Assembly: GCA_943842625.1 (NCBI GenBank)
Contig: CALTCK010000009.1
Span: forward strand, 1-64,000
DNA: 64,000 nucleotides
Origin: an uncultured Flavobacteriaceae bacterium
GTDB lineage: Bacteria > Bacteroidota > Bacteroidia > Flavobacteriales > Flavobacteriaceae
Direction of reading: 5' to 3'
In this document: positions 52,615 through 61,278 of the stretch, one piece after another
Numbering within the stretch: position 1 is the stretch's first letter
Layout: each line of letters begins with the position of its first letter
Made by a program: the position numbers and the translations under genes
Notes under the pieces: model-generated
The model's database searches: none
What the model saw: only the letters and a program-made list of their open reading frames with translations
What the model was told of the DNA's origin: nothing

Positions 52615-55032
52615 TTATTCATTCAAAACTAATTTCAATTCAAAATAAGAATATTCATTATTCAGTTTTGATTTTAAATCTGTTAAGTTTTCGTAGGTAA
52701 GTTGTTCCATTTTATTTTTTAATTCTAAAAAACGCTTTTCTGAAATTAGATCGTAGATGTCAATTTCTCCCTGAGCTACAAAGTAGGACAAGTGAAATTC
52801 GATAGTTCCTCTAACTAAACCTCGCTTTTTTGCAATATCTGGAATTGATAGACCTTCCTTAAATAGTTTTAGAGATATTAATTTGGTATTTACTTTTTTG
52901 ATTTTTTCGTTAACAACAATTTCATCAATAATAACATTATTCTCATCTGCATATTCATTGATACAAGCTAAAATTTCATCACCATATTTTTGAACTCTAA
53001 TTTTTCCCATTCCATGAATAGTTTTTAATTGCCTATTATTGAGTGGTAATAATTCTGAAAGTTCGTAAAGAGTATGTTGAGTAAAAACTTGAAAATGCGG
53101 TATAGATTCAGCTTGCGCTATAACCGATCTTAAATTACGTAGATTATCAAATAAAATTGGATGCTTTGTTTCTGCAGAATAAGCTTTATTTTTTTTTGGT
53201 TTCTCTGGTTTTAGTAAAACAGCTTCAGCTCTAAGTTTTAAATATTTTCGGAATTTATAATTTCCATTTAAACCTAATAAACAATAAAGTTTAGACTTTA
53301 ATAATTCTTCTATTTTATTCGTATTTTTTTCAAATTCTTTTTGAAGCCCTTTATCTTCGGTTGAAAAAGAAAATTCATCAAAGGGAGACTTTATTTTTTC
53401 TTTAGTGTGATTAATAAAATAAGTAATAGCCCTATGAATTCTCTCTAAAATAATTTCATCATTTTCAATATCTAATTCTTCATTACTTAACTTAAAAAGC
53501 TGGCTATTAAAATTAGTAGCAATTTTTAAGATTGGTTGTATACCTTGTTCTTTTATAACTATCAAAGGAGTTTCAATAGCACCTTTTAAACTAGATATAT
53601 TTGAATAATATAGATTTAATAGTCGCGTGATTGGGGGTAAAAAATCATAGTAGTTTAAGAGTTCACCTATAAGATTTAATTGAAATATTTTTTTTGAAAC
53701 TAATAAATCACTCTCTTTTGGAGGAAATTCGGTAATGTGATTCGTGAAAGTTGCTACTCTTAGGTCAGTAATGATACTTTCTTGATTAATTTCACTTTTC
53801 AATACGACACCATTTAATGTTCTACAACGACTCAAGGCAACATAAGTTTGTCCATGGGCAAAAGCTGCGTTAGCGTCAATTATAGCTTTATCAAAAGTTA
53901 AACCTTGACTTTTATGGATGGTAATTGCCCATGCTAATCTTAAAGGTATTTGCGAGAAAGAACCTATACAATTCTCAGATATTTCATTAGTTTTTGAATC
54001 AATTTCGTAACTTACATTTTCCCAAGTTTCGGGGCTTACCGTTATAGTTTCAAGTTCTCCTTCGCATTGAACTTTTACTTCTTTTTTATGAATTGCTATT
54101 ATTTTACCTATTTTACCGTTGTAATATCTTTTTTCTGGATTACTATCATTTTTAATAAACATTACCTGTGCACCTTTTTTCAAAAGTAACTCCTTGTGGG
54201 TTGGGTGTGAAGTTTCTGAAAATTTACCTTGAATAATAGCTTTATAAGTTTCGGATTTTCCTTTTAATTTATTTAAATTTTTATCATTAAGTACATGTGT
54301 CTTTTTATTATGAGTCGTAAGTGTAATAAACCCCTCATCCTCCTTTGGAATAAAATTTGGCAAGAATCTTTCATTAAGTTTTTTGATTGAATCTTCAGAC
54401 ATTTCACCGGCTCTTATTTCATTTAAAATACGAATAAACTCTTGATTTTCTTGCCTGTAAATATGTTTCAGTTCAATATTTACGGTATGACTGTCGATAA
54501 ATGCTTTACTACTAAAAAAATAGGGAGTCTCGTAATGACTTTTTAATAAATTCCATTCATTAGTATTTACAACAGGAGCTAACTGCTGTAAATCTCCAAT
54601 CATTAAAACTTGAACTCCACCAAATACTTTACGTTTATCTCTATATCTTCTTAAAACCTGATCGATGCCGTCCAATAAATCCGAACGCACCATACTTATT
54701 TCATCAATAACTAATAGATCCAACGACCTAATAATATTAATTTTTATTTTACTAAACTTATGTTGAAACGAGGATCCTCTATTATTAAATTTAGAATCAT
54801 TAGGTAAAATAGGTCCAAATGGCATTTGAAAAAAAGAGTGAATTGTTACTCCTTTAGCATTAATAGCTGCCACACCTGTTGGAGCAACTACAATAACTCT
54901 TTTTAAAGAATTAGATTTTAGTGAACGTAAAAAAGTAGTTTTACCAGTTCCTGCCTTTCCTGTTAAAAAAATTGTACGGTCTGTTTTTTCAACAAATTCC
55001 CAGGCTAAGTCTAATTCAGGATTTTTAAGCAT
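52615..55032 (-). CDS. PIF1-like helicase with HRDC and C-terminal helix-turn-helix domains
   Basis: About 805 residues from ATG 55032 (a TTG lies 15 bases upstream). The helicase core (about 1-450) has Walker A LTGKAGTGKTTF near 24-35, VVAPTGVAAINAKGVTIHSFF near 50, VIDEISMVRSDLLD near 108, and the UvrD-like motif LAWAITIHKSQGLTFDKAIID near 378. An HRDC domain follows near 645-715 (YELSELLPLNNRQLKTIHGMGKIR). The C-terminal HTH (about 745-790) is GLSIPDIAKKRGLVRGTIEFHL. It is probably involved in replication-fork or recombination processing. It stands between ribH and the mutL group. Confidence 0.92.
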   Translation of the reverse strand: MLKNPELDLAWEFVEKTDRTIFLTGKAGTGKTTFLRSLKSNSLKRVIVVAPTGVAAINAKGVTIHSFFQMPFGPILPNDSKFNNRGSSFQHKFSKIKINIIRSLDLLVIDEISMVRSDLLDGIDQVLRRYRDKRKVFGGVQVLMIGDLQQLAPVVNTNEWNLLKSHYETPYFFSSKAFIDSHTVNIELKHIYRQENQEFIRILNEIRAGEMSEDSIKKLNERFLPNFIPKEDEGFITLTTHNKKTHVLNDKNLNKLKGKSETYKAIIQGKFSETSHPTHKELLLKKGAQVMFIKNDSNPEKRYYNGKIGKIIAIHKKEVKVQCEGELETITVSPETWENVSYEIDSKTNEISENCIGSFSQIPLRLAWAITIHKSQGLTFDKAIIDANAAFAHGQTYVALSRCRTLNGVVLKSEINQESIITDLRVATFTNHITEFPPKESDLLVSKKIFQLNLIGELLNYYDFLPPITRLLNLYYSNISSLKGAIETPLIVIKEQGIQPILKIATNFNSQLFKLSNEELDIENDEIILERIHRAITYFINHTKEKIKSPFDEFSFSTEDKGLQKEFEKNTNKIEELLKSKLYCLLGLNGNYKFRKYLKLRAEAVLLKPEKPKKNKAYSAETKHPILFDNLRNLRSVIAQAESIPHFQVFTQHTLYELSELLPLNNRQLKTIHGMGKIRVQKYGDEILACINEYADENNVIIDEIVVNEKIKKVNTKLISLKLFKEGLSIPDIAKKRGLVRGTIEFHLSYFVAQGEIDIYDLISEKRFLELKNKMEQLTYENLTDLKSKLNNEYSYFELKLVLNE

Positions 55033-55098
55033 ACCATTAGAATACAAAACTTTATTTATGTAAAGTTATGAAAAGAAAAAAACTTCTTTACAAATGGA

Positions 55099-55593
55099 TT
55101 ATTTGGCCTCTTTTCTGAGTTGAGCCATTTTAATAGCAACGATAGCGGCTTCTACACCTTTGTTTCCATGTTTTCCTCCACTACGATCTATGGCTTGCTG
55201 CAAAGTTCGGTCTGTTAATACACAAAACATTACAGGGATATCATTATCTAAATTTAATTGCATTATTCCGTTTGTAGTAGCTTCACAAACGTAGTCAAAA
55301 TGTTTAGTTTCACCTTCAATAACACTACCAATAGCGATGATCGCATCTAACATTTGGAAACTTTGTTGCATTTTTTTACAACCGTAAACTAGCTCGAAAC
55401 TCCCAGGAACATTCCAACGTACTATATTTTCTTTTATAGCACCACATTCCAAAAGAGTATCATAAGCACCCTGAAACATTCCTTCTGTTATTTTTGAATT
55501 CCATTCAGAAACAACAATCCCAAACCGAAAATTTTTCGCATTTGGGATTGTTGCTTTATCATAAGATGATAAGTTATTGTTTTCTGTCGCCAT
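55099..55593 (-). CDS. ribH: 6,7-dimethyl-8-ribityllumazine synthase
   Basis: 164 residues, the usual length. Motifs include FGIVVSEWNSKITEGMFQGA near 25, VPGSFELVYGCKKM near 64, AIGSVIEGETKHFDYV near 86-101 with the catalytic His, and DRTLQQAIDRSGGKHGNKGVEAA near 127. It condenses 5-amino-6-ribitylaminouracil with dihydroxybutanone phosphate, the penultimate step of riboflavin synthesis. It starts one base after the TPR protein gene. Confidence 0.96.
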   Translation of the reverse strand: MATENNNLSSYDKATIPNAKNFRFGIVVSEWNSKITEGMFQGAYDTLLECGAIKENIVRWNVPGSFELVYGCKKMQQSFQMLDAIIAIGSVIEGETKHFDYVCEATTNGIMQLNLDNDIPVMFCVLTDRTLQQAIDRSGGKHGNKGVEAAIVAIKMAQLRKEAK

Positions 55594-55594
55594 A

Positions 55595-56360
55595 TTATTT
55601 CATTGCTTCAGCTTTTCCTAGGTATAAAGTAGCTTTATCAGCTTCAGGTGATTTTGGGTAGTCATCTAAAATAGTATTTAAATGTTTTAATGCAACAGAA
55701 GGTTTACCTAAATCGATAGCTATAATTCCTGCTTTTAATAAAAAACGTGGAGCTGTAAGTTCGCTAGAACTCATTGACACAGCATTTTCGTAATACTTTA
55801 AAGCTTCTTCTTGCTGATCTAATTGAGCAAAAGCATCTCCAATAGCCCCTTTTGCAATAGGAGCTACATTAGCATCATCTGCTTTAAATTGGTCTAAGTG
55901 CTTAATTGCTTCTAGATATTTCCCTGTATTTAAATAGGCAACACCTGCATAATAATTTGCTAAGTTAGCTGCATTGGTACCGCTGTAATTATCGATAATA
56001 TCGACAAAACCAAATTTTCCATTCCCTCCATTTATAGAAAGATTAAATAAAGAATCTTTTGTGGTGGCAGTCTAATGCTTGCTCATAATAGGATTGAGCT
56101 TGAAACATTTCGTTCATTGCCTCAGTTTCTTTCGGTTCTTGGATAAAGTTTTGAAAACCTAAAAATCCTAAAACGCTAACTGCTACAACTCCAACGAAAA
56201 TTAAAATTGCTTTTTGATTTTTTTCTACCCAGGCCTCAGTTCTTGAAGCTCCTTCATCAAGGGTACTAAATACCTCTGCCGTTGTACTTTCCTCTTCTAT
56301 TTGAGAAATTTTCTCGGCTTTGTTTTTAGGCCTACCCCCTCTTTTCTTGTATGTTGCCAT
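55595..56360 (-). pseudogene. TPR-repeat membrane protein (YfgM-like), frameshifted
   Basis: The start at 56360 (MATYKKRGGRPKNKAEK) gives a soluble Lys-rich N-terminus, then a membrane helix near residue 55 (AILIFVGVVAVSVLGFLGF). This frame ends at 56043 after ALDCHHKRFFI. The next frame continues without stops (DSLFNLSINGGNGKFGFVDIIDN, then TPR units ANLANYYAGVAYLNTGKYLEAIKHL and SVALKHLNTILDDYPKSPEADKA) to 55595. One surplus base near 56062-56067 explains the break. The corrected protein is about 255 residues, like YfgM-type SecYEG-associated proteins. It lies one base before ribH and divergent from recF. Probably a sequencing error. Confidence 0.82.
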
Positions 56361-56500
56361 AATATGCTTTGTTAAGTGTGCAAAAATATAATTTTTATTA
56401 GATAATAAAAGCACAAGTTTTTATTATTTTTCAATAATTTGCACTTATAAATAAACAAAAGCAAAAATTGGAGTCAAAAGACTCTAATATACTGGAATAC

Positions 56501-57581
56501 ATGGTTTTAAAAAACTTATCACTTCTTAACTATAAAAACTTTGAAACCGCTTCTTTTGAGTTTGATTCAAAAATAAATTGTTTGGTAGGCAATAACGGTG
56601 TCGGAAAAACGAATGTTTTAGATGCAATTTATCATCTTTCCTTCGGTAAAAGTTATTTTAACCCAATAACCGTTCAAAATATTAAACATGGAGAAGGTTT
56701 TTTTGTAATAGAAGGTAATTATGATAAAAAGAATAGAGAAGAAAAAATTATAGTCAGTGCAAAAAGAGGCCTAAAAAAAATAATTAAACGTAATGGAAAA
56801 CCCTATCCAAGATTTAGCGAACATATCGGTTTTTTGCCTCTGGTAATTATTTCTCCTGCAGATCGTGATCTTAATTGTCGAGGGAAGTGAAACAAGGAGA
56901 AAGTTTATGGATGGAGTTATTTCGCAAGGGGATAGTGATTACTTAAACACTTTATTAAACTATAACAAAATCGTTGCTCAACGAAATTCATTACTGAAAT
57001 ATTTTGCGGTAAATCATACCCATAATCAAGAAACTCTTGATATTTACAATTTACAAATGCATGATTTAGGAACAACTATTTACGAAAAAAGAAAAGCGTT
57101 TTTAAATGATTTTATGCCCATATTCAGTAAACGATACCAATCTATCAGTAATTCGAAAGAAATAGTAGAAATTCAATACAGGAGTCAATTAAATGAACAG
57201 GATTTATTAATTTTATTAAAGGAAAATGCTACAAAAGATAAAATAAGTCAATACAGTAATTTTGGAATTCATAAAGACGACCTAATTTTTGATATTGAAG
57301 AACACCCAATTAAAAAATTTGGTTCACAAGGACAACAAAAATCTTTTTTAATAGCTTTAAAATTGGCTCAGTTTGATTTTATCAAAACACAAAGTAAAGT
57401 AAATCCAATACTACTGATGGATGATGTTTTTGATAAATTAGATGAGCAACGAGTCGAACAAATTATTGCACTCGTAAAAAATCAAGACTTTGGTCAATTA
57501 TTTATAAGTGATACCCACGCAGATAGAACCGAAAAAGTGATCAAAAAAATACATCAATCGTATAAAATGTTTAAGTTATAA
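56501..57581 (+). pseudogene. recF: DNA replication and repair protein RecF, frameshifted
   Basis: The N-terminal part ([21 protein letters not shown] with Walker [23 protein letters not shown]) ends at 56890. The rest begins in the next frame as [25 protein letters not shown] and carries the ABC signature region [20 protein letters not shown] and Walker [17 protein letters not shown]. One extra A in TTAATTG near 56873 separates them; without it the sequence reads [17 protein letters not shown]. The corrected protein is about 359 residues. ATG 56501 is preferred over the upstream TTG. RecF loads RecA at gaps. Probably a sequencing error. The downstream DUF721 gene starts two bases after its stop. 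Confidence 0.9.
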
Positions 57582-57582
57582 A

Positions 57583-57879
57583 ATGGCAAAAAGAAAAGGA
57601 GATCAAAACTCAATGAGTGATGTATTAAAAGGGTTTATAGAAACCAACAGACTACAAAAAGGCTTGGATAAAGTTTCGATTGAAGATGCATGGCACAAGG
57701 TTATGGGAAAAGCTATTTCCAAATATACCACTGGAATAAAGTTAGATCGACAAGTGCTTTATGTTCAATTAAGTTCTTCTGTATTACGAGAAGAATTAAG
57801 TTATGGTAAAACAAAAATAATAGCGATGATTAACGAAGAAATGGGTAAAGAAATAATTAATAAAATTATTCTGCGTTAA
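57583..57879 (+). CDS. DUF721 (DciA-like) domain-containing protein
   Basis: 98 residues spanning the DUF721 fold: MSDVLKGFIETNRLQKGLDKVSIEDAWHKVMGKAISKYTTGIKL, then VLYVQLSSSVLREELSYGKTKIIAMIN. The family includes DciA, which recruits or loads the replicative helicase in bacteria lacking DnaC/DnaI. It usually accompanies recF, as it does here with 1 bp between genes. Assignment to the DciA role is plausible but rests on family and context. Confidence 0.9.
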   Translation: MAKRKGDQNSMSDVLKGFIETNRLQKGLDKVSIEDAWHKVMGKAISKYTTGIKLDRQVLYVQLSSSVLREELSYGKTKIIAMINEEMGKEIINKIILR

Positions 57880-57897
57880 CCATAAATTATAGTATAA

Positions 57898-57924
57898 AAA
57901 AACCTTCCGTATATGGAAGGTTTT
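57898..57924. terminator. Bidirectional terminator between the DUF721 gene and ndk
   Basis: AACCTTCC (57901-57908) pairs with GGAAGGTT (57915-57922) around GTATAT, flanked by an A run on the left and a T run on the right. It serves convergent genes on both strands. Confidence 0.7.
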
Positions 57925-57943
57925 TTTGTATTTAAAATATTTT

Positions 57944-58363
57944 TTAAAACATTTCTCTGGCTGAAAAATGAAAAGCGCCTTCAATGGCTGCATTTTCGTC
58001 ACTGTCACTACCGTGAACAGCATTTTCACCAATAGAGGCAGCATATAGTTTTCTAATCGTACCTTCTGCAGCCTCAGCTGGATTGGTAGCTCCAATCAAA
58101 GTACGGAAATCTTCTACTGCATTATTTTTTTCAAGGATAGCAGCAACGATAGGACCACGGGTCATATATTCAACTAACTCACCGAAAAAAGGACGCTCAC
58201 TGTGCACTGCATAAAAAGCTTTTGCGTCATCCATGGTCATTTGAGTAAGTTTCATAGCTACGATTCTAAATCCGGAAGCTGTAATTTTTTCAAGTATGGC
58301 ACCAATATTTCCTTTTTCAACACTATCGGGCTTTAACATAGTAAATGTTCTGTCTGTTCTCAT
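57944..58363 (-). CDS. ndk: Nucleoside diphosphate kinase
   Basis: 139 residues, standard [20 protein letters not shown] is at the N-terminus, [11 protein letters not shown] near 68, [26 protein letters not shown] near 103-128, with the phosphorylated His in NAVHGSD near 115. It equilibrates NTP and dNTP pools. It is transcribed divergently from the DHH gene; the region between starts holds its -7 box. Confidence 0.97.
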   Translation of the reverse strand: MRTDRTFTMLKPDSVEKGNIGAILEKITASGFRIVAMKLTQMTMDDAKAFYAVHSERPFFGELVEYMTRGPIVAAILEKNNAVEDFRTLIGATNPAEAAEGTIRKLYAASIGENAVHGSDSDENAAIEGAFHFSAREMF

Positions 58364-58380
58364 TTTTTATAATTTTTTTG

Positions 58381-58413
58381 CAAAAGTATGCAATTTGAAA
58401 TCATTTACCACAA
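58381..58413 (-). promoter_or_regulatory. Promoter of ndk
   Basis: On the minus strand TTG (58413-58411), a 22-bp spacer and TACTTTTG (58388-58381) match the flavobacterial pattern TTG-N17-23-TAnnTTTG. The start codon lies 18 bp further on. Confidence 0.5.
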
Positions 58414-58445
58414 GTAAACACTAATAAATTGTATATTCGCATACT

Positions 58446-59475
58446 ATGAATTCAGAGGAAATTTTGATACTAAAACAAGCCCTGGCCAACACGAGCAATA
58501 TAGTTATTGTAGGTCATAAAAACCCAGACGGAGACGCAATTGGGTCCTGTTTAGGCTTGGCTAATTTTTTAAAACAATTAGAACACCAAGTAACTGTGGT
58601 TATGCCTAATGATTTTCCTGAATTCTTAAAATGGATTCCTGAAACTCAAACAATCATTAATTACGAACAGCATCGAGACAACGTAAAAAATTGTCTTAGC
58701 GAAGCAAATCTTGTTTTTACCCTAGACTTTAACGCCTTGAATAGAACTGGAGATTTAGCACAAGAATTAATGGCAACTAAAGCAGATTTTATACTCATTG
58801 ATCACCACCAAGAACCAGATGATTACGCCCTTGTAACCTATAGCGATGTAGGTATGAGTTCAACCTCAGAAATGGTATATCATTTTATAGAATTTATGGG
58901 TGGCCTCAACTTGTTAAACAAAGAAATTGCCACGCAGTTATATGTTGGTATTATGACCGATACGGGCTCTTTTCGTTTTCCAGCGACAACAGCCGCTACC
59001 CATAGGGTAATTGCCCATCTAATCGAAGCTGGTGCGCCTAACTCGATCATTCACCAAAACGTCTACGACACCAACAGTCCCTGACCGATTAAAGCTCTTA
59101 GGAGTTGCCTTAAATAATATGGTTATGCTCCCCGAATTACAAAACGGCCTTACATCACCTTGAGTCAGGAGGAATTGAATAATAACAATTTTAAAAAGGG
59201 AGACACCGAAGGTTTCGTCAACTATGCGCTTATCAATGAGTGGTGTTGTTTTTGCGACTGATTTTTATTGAAAATAAAAAAGAAAAAATCATAAAGATAT
59301 CGCTTCGAAGCAAAGGTTCCTTCTCGGTGAATGAGTTTTCAAGAAAATCACTTTCAACGGAGGTGGGACATCTGAATGCCGCCGGTGGCAGAAGTATCAA
59401 GAACTTTATCTGAAACCGTTGAAGATTTTATGAGTATCTTGCCCGGCTATAATAAAGAATTAAATGAAGCGTAAT
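58446..59475 (+). pseudogene. DHH family phosphoesterase (NrnA-like), multiply frameshifted
   Basis: The first 213 residues are intact: GHKNPDGDAIGSCLGLANFL near 24, VFTLDFNALNRTGDL, ILIDHHQEPDDYA near 117 (the DHH motif) and IMTDTGSFRFPATTA near 175. After NVYDTNS the reading frame breaks repeatedly between 59080 and 59420. The expected continuation is readable in pieces: RLKLLGVALNNMVMLPELQ, TLSQEELNNNNFKKGDTEGFVNYAL, KKEKIIKISLRSKGSFSVNEFSRK, then SETVEDFMSILPGYNKELNEA ending at 59475. At least seven single-base errors, mostly insertions, are needed to join them. The enzyme would degrade nanoRNA or 3',5'-pAp. A locally poor sequence is the likely cause. Confidence 0.82.
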
Positions 59476-60028
59476 TTATTTTTAACCTTTACGTTTTTAC
59501 TGGTACTGTTTTCCTGTAAAAGTCCTGAAGCAAGAAAACCTGTACAGTATACACATCGGGTTCATTTATTTCTACATCCATTCGAAAGAAATAAAGCTAT
59601 TTTTGAAAAGGAAGAAAAAGAAATTATCCAACTTTTAGAGGCTCAATAAAACACAATCTTATTTTACTTCGGAATCTGGTTTTTGGTATTATTATGAGGT
59701 AAAAGATAGTTCTAAAACTAAAGTCCCTGAGTATGGAGATAAAGTTACTTTTCTATCACTAACATCAAAGATTTAAATGGCATAACGATACTATCAAAAA
59801 ATGAAGTTGGCCTTCAAAATTGTGTTATCGATAAAACTAATCAAGAACTAATTTCTGGAATACGTGATGGCCTTAAATTAATGAAAGAAGGAGAAACGAT
59901 TACATTTTTATTTCCATCCTACAAAGCATATGGCTATTATGGAATAGAAAATAAATTAGGAACTAATCGTTCCTATACAATGCACAGTAACATTAAATTC
60001 AATAAATAAAACAAATGAAAATTACTAG
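59464..60028 (+). pseudogene. gldI: Gliding motility lipoprotein GldI (FKBP-type isomerase), multiply frameshifted
   Basis: The start MKRNLFLTFTFLLVLFSCKSPEARKPVQ gives a lipobox Cys18. As read, the frame stops at 59647-59649. Corrected pieces continue as TQSYFTSESGFWYYYEVKDSSKTKVPEYGDKVTF, then KDLNGITILSKNEVGLQN, NQELISGIRDGLKLMKEGETITFLFPSYKAYGYYG and a final CTVTLNSINK. These match an FKBP-type domain. GldI is a peptidyl-prolyl isomerase lipoprotein needed for gliding in Flavobacterium johnsoniae. About six indels are needed, including a compensated three-base cluster at 59553-59585. The end at 60028 assumes the corrected frame; as read, a stop is at 60007-60009. The DHH gene overlaps its start. 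Confidence 0.8.
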
Positions 60029-60032
60029 AATT

Positions 60033-61141
60033 ATGAAAAAAGGAGCATTTTTAATTTTAATACTTAGCCTTGGTTTGGCTTCTTGTCAAGAAAGTAATTA
60101 TCCAAATCTAGAGAAAGGTGTTTATGCAGAGTTCAACACTAACAAAGGTGTTTTTGTAGCAAAATTATATCATGAAGAACTCCACTTACGGTTGCCAACT
60201 TTGTTGAATTGGCTGAAGGCAGAAACGAATTAGTGGATTCAGCATACAAAGGAAAAAAATATTATCGATGGATTGACTTTTCATAGAATCATAAAAGACT
60301 TTATGATTCAAGGTGGTGATCCATTGGAACAGGATCAGGAAATCCAGGCTATACGTTTCCAGATGAGTTTTCGGATAATCTAAAACATGATAAAAAGGGC
60401 ATTTTGTCGATGGCTAACTCTGGTCCAGCAACCAATGGTAGTCAATTTTTTATTACCCTAAAAGAAACTCCTTGGTTGGATGGTAAACACTCGGTATTTG
60501 GAGAAATTGCAATAGGTCAAGATGTGGTAGATTCTTTAGGACTTGTCGAAACATCAAAACCAGGTGATAAGCCTGTTGAACCTGTTGTCATAAACAAATT
60601 AAATATCATCACGAGTTGGTGGTGCTGACGTTATTTCATTCAATGATGCTGATGGAAAAGCCGAAGAAAAAGTAAAAGAAGAACAAGCAGCAAAAGAAGC
60701 AGTAGCAATATAACTGCTGAAACGTTAGCGAGTGATATTGCCAAAGCAGAAGAAATGCCTTCAGGTATTAAGTTTATTTTAATAAAAAAGGGAAAGGTGT
60801 AAAACCAAACGAAGGTTCCAAAATTAAAATGAACTATGCGGGTTATCTAAAAGATGGATCTTTATTTGATTCAAATCTAGAAGAGATAGCAAAAAAATAC
60901 AATACTTTTGACCATCGTAGAGCTGATGCTGGTGGATATCAACCAATCCCAACAGATTATAGTAAAAATGCTCAATTAATACCTGGATTTAGAGAAGGTT
61001 TATTAATGATGAGTGTAGGTGATAAAATCTACACTTTTAATTCCATCGCATCTAGCATATGGCGAACGAGGAATTCCAAATTTAATTCCTCCAGGAAGTG
61101 ATTTAATTTTCACTTTAGAATTAGTGGAAATTGTAAAATAA
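60033..61141 (+). pseudogene. Cyclophilin-FKBP fusion peptidyl-prolyl isomerase lipoprotein, multiply frameshifted
   Basis: The start MKKGAFLILILSLGLASC at 60033 (another ATG is at 60015) carries a lipobox Cys. The cyclophilin half can be read in pieces: [54 protein letters not shown] and [18 protein letters not shown] charged linker (EEKVKEEQAAKEAVA) leads to an FKBP half: GSKIKMNYAGYLKDGSLFDSN, then LIPGFREGLLMMSVGDK and PPGSDLIFTLELVEIVK ending at 61141. About seven indels, both insertions and deletions, interrupt it. The corrected protein is about 370 residues. It would be an envelope folding factor beside GldI. Confidence 0.82.
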
Positions 61142-61161
61142 AAGCTACTATTAAAACAGAA

Positions 61162-61191
61162 AAAGACCTTCTTACTAGAAGGTCTTTTTTT
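61162..61191 (+). terminator. Rho-independent terminator after the isomerase gene
   Basis: AAAGACCTTCT pairs with AGAAGGTCTTT around a 4-base loop (TACT), followed by a run of T. It is a strong stem positioned 20 bp after the stop codon. Confidence 0.75.
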
Positions 61192-61278
61192 ATCCCTTTT
61201 TTACAAAGTTTAATTATAATTTGTAATTTTAGGTACTAAATATTCCCTTTTTCTTTGGGCGACAAAAATATTTCAAAA

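Noticed and set aside
58446-61141. Programmed frameshifting or a recoding system as explanation for the broken genes
   Set aside because: The breaks are numerous, occur at unrelated sequences and go in both directions. They also affect genes unlikely to share recoding, so sequencing error is simpler.
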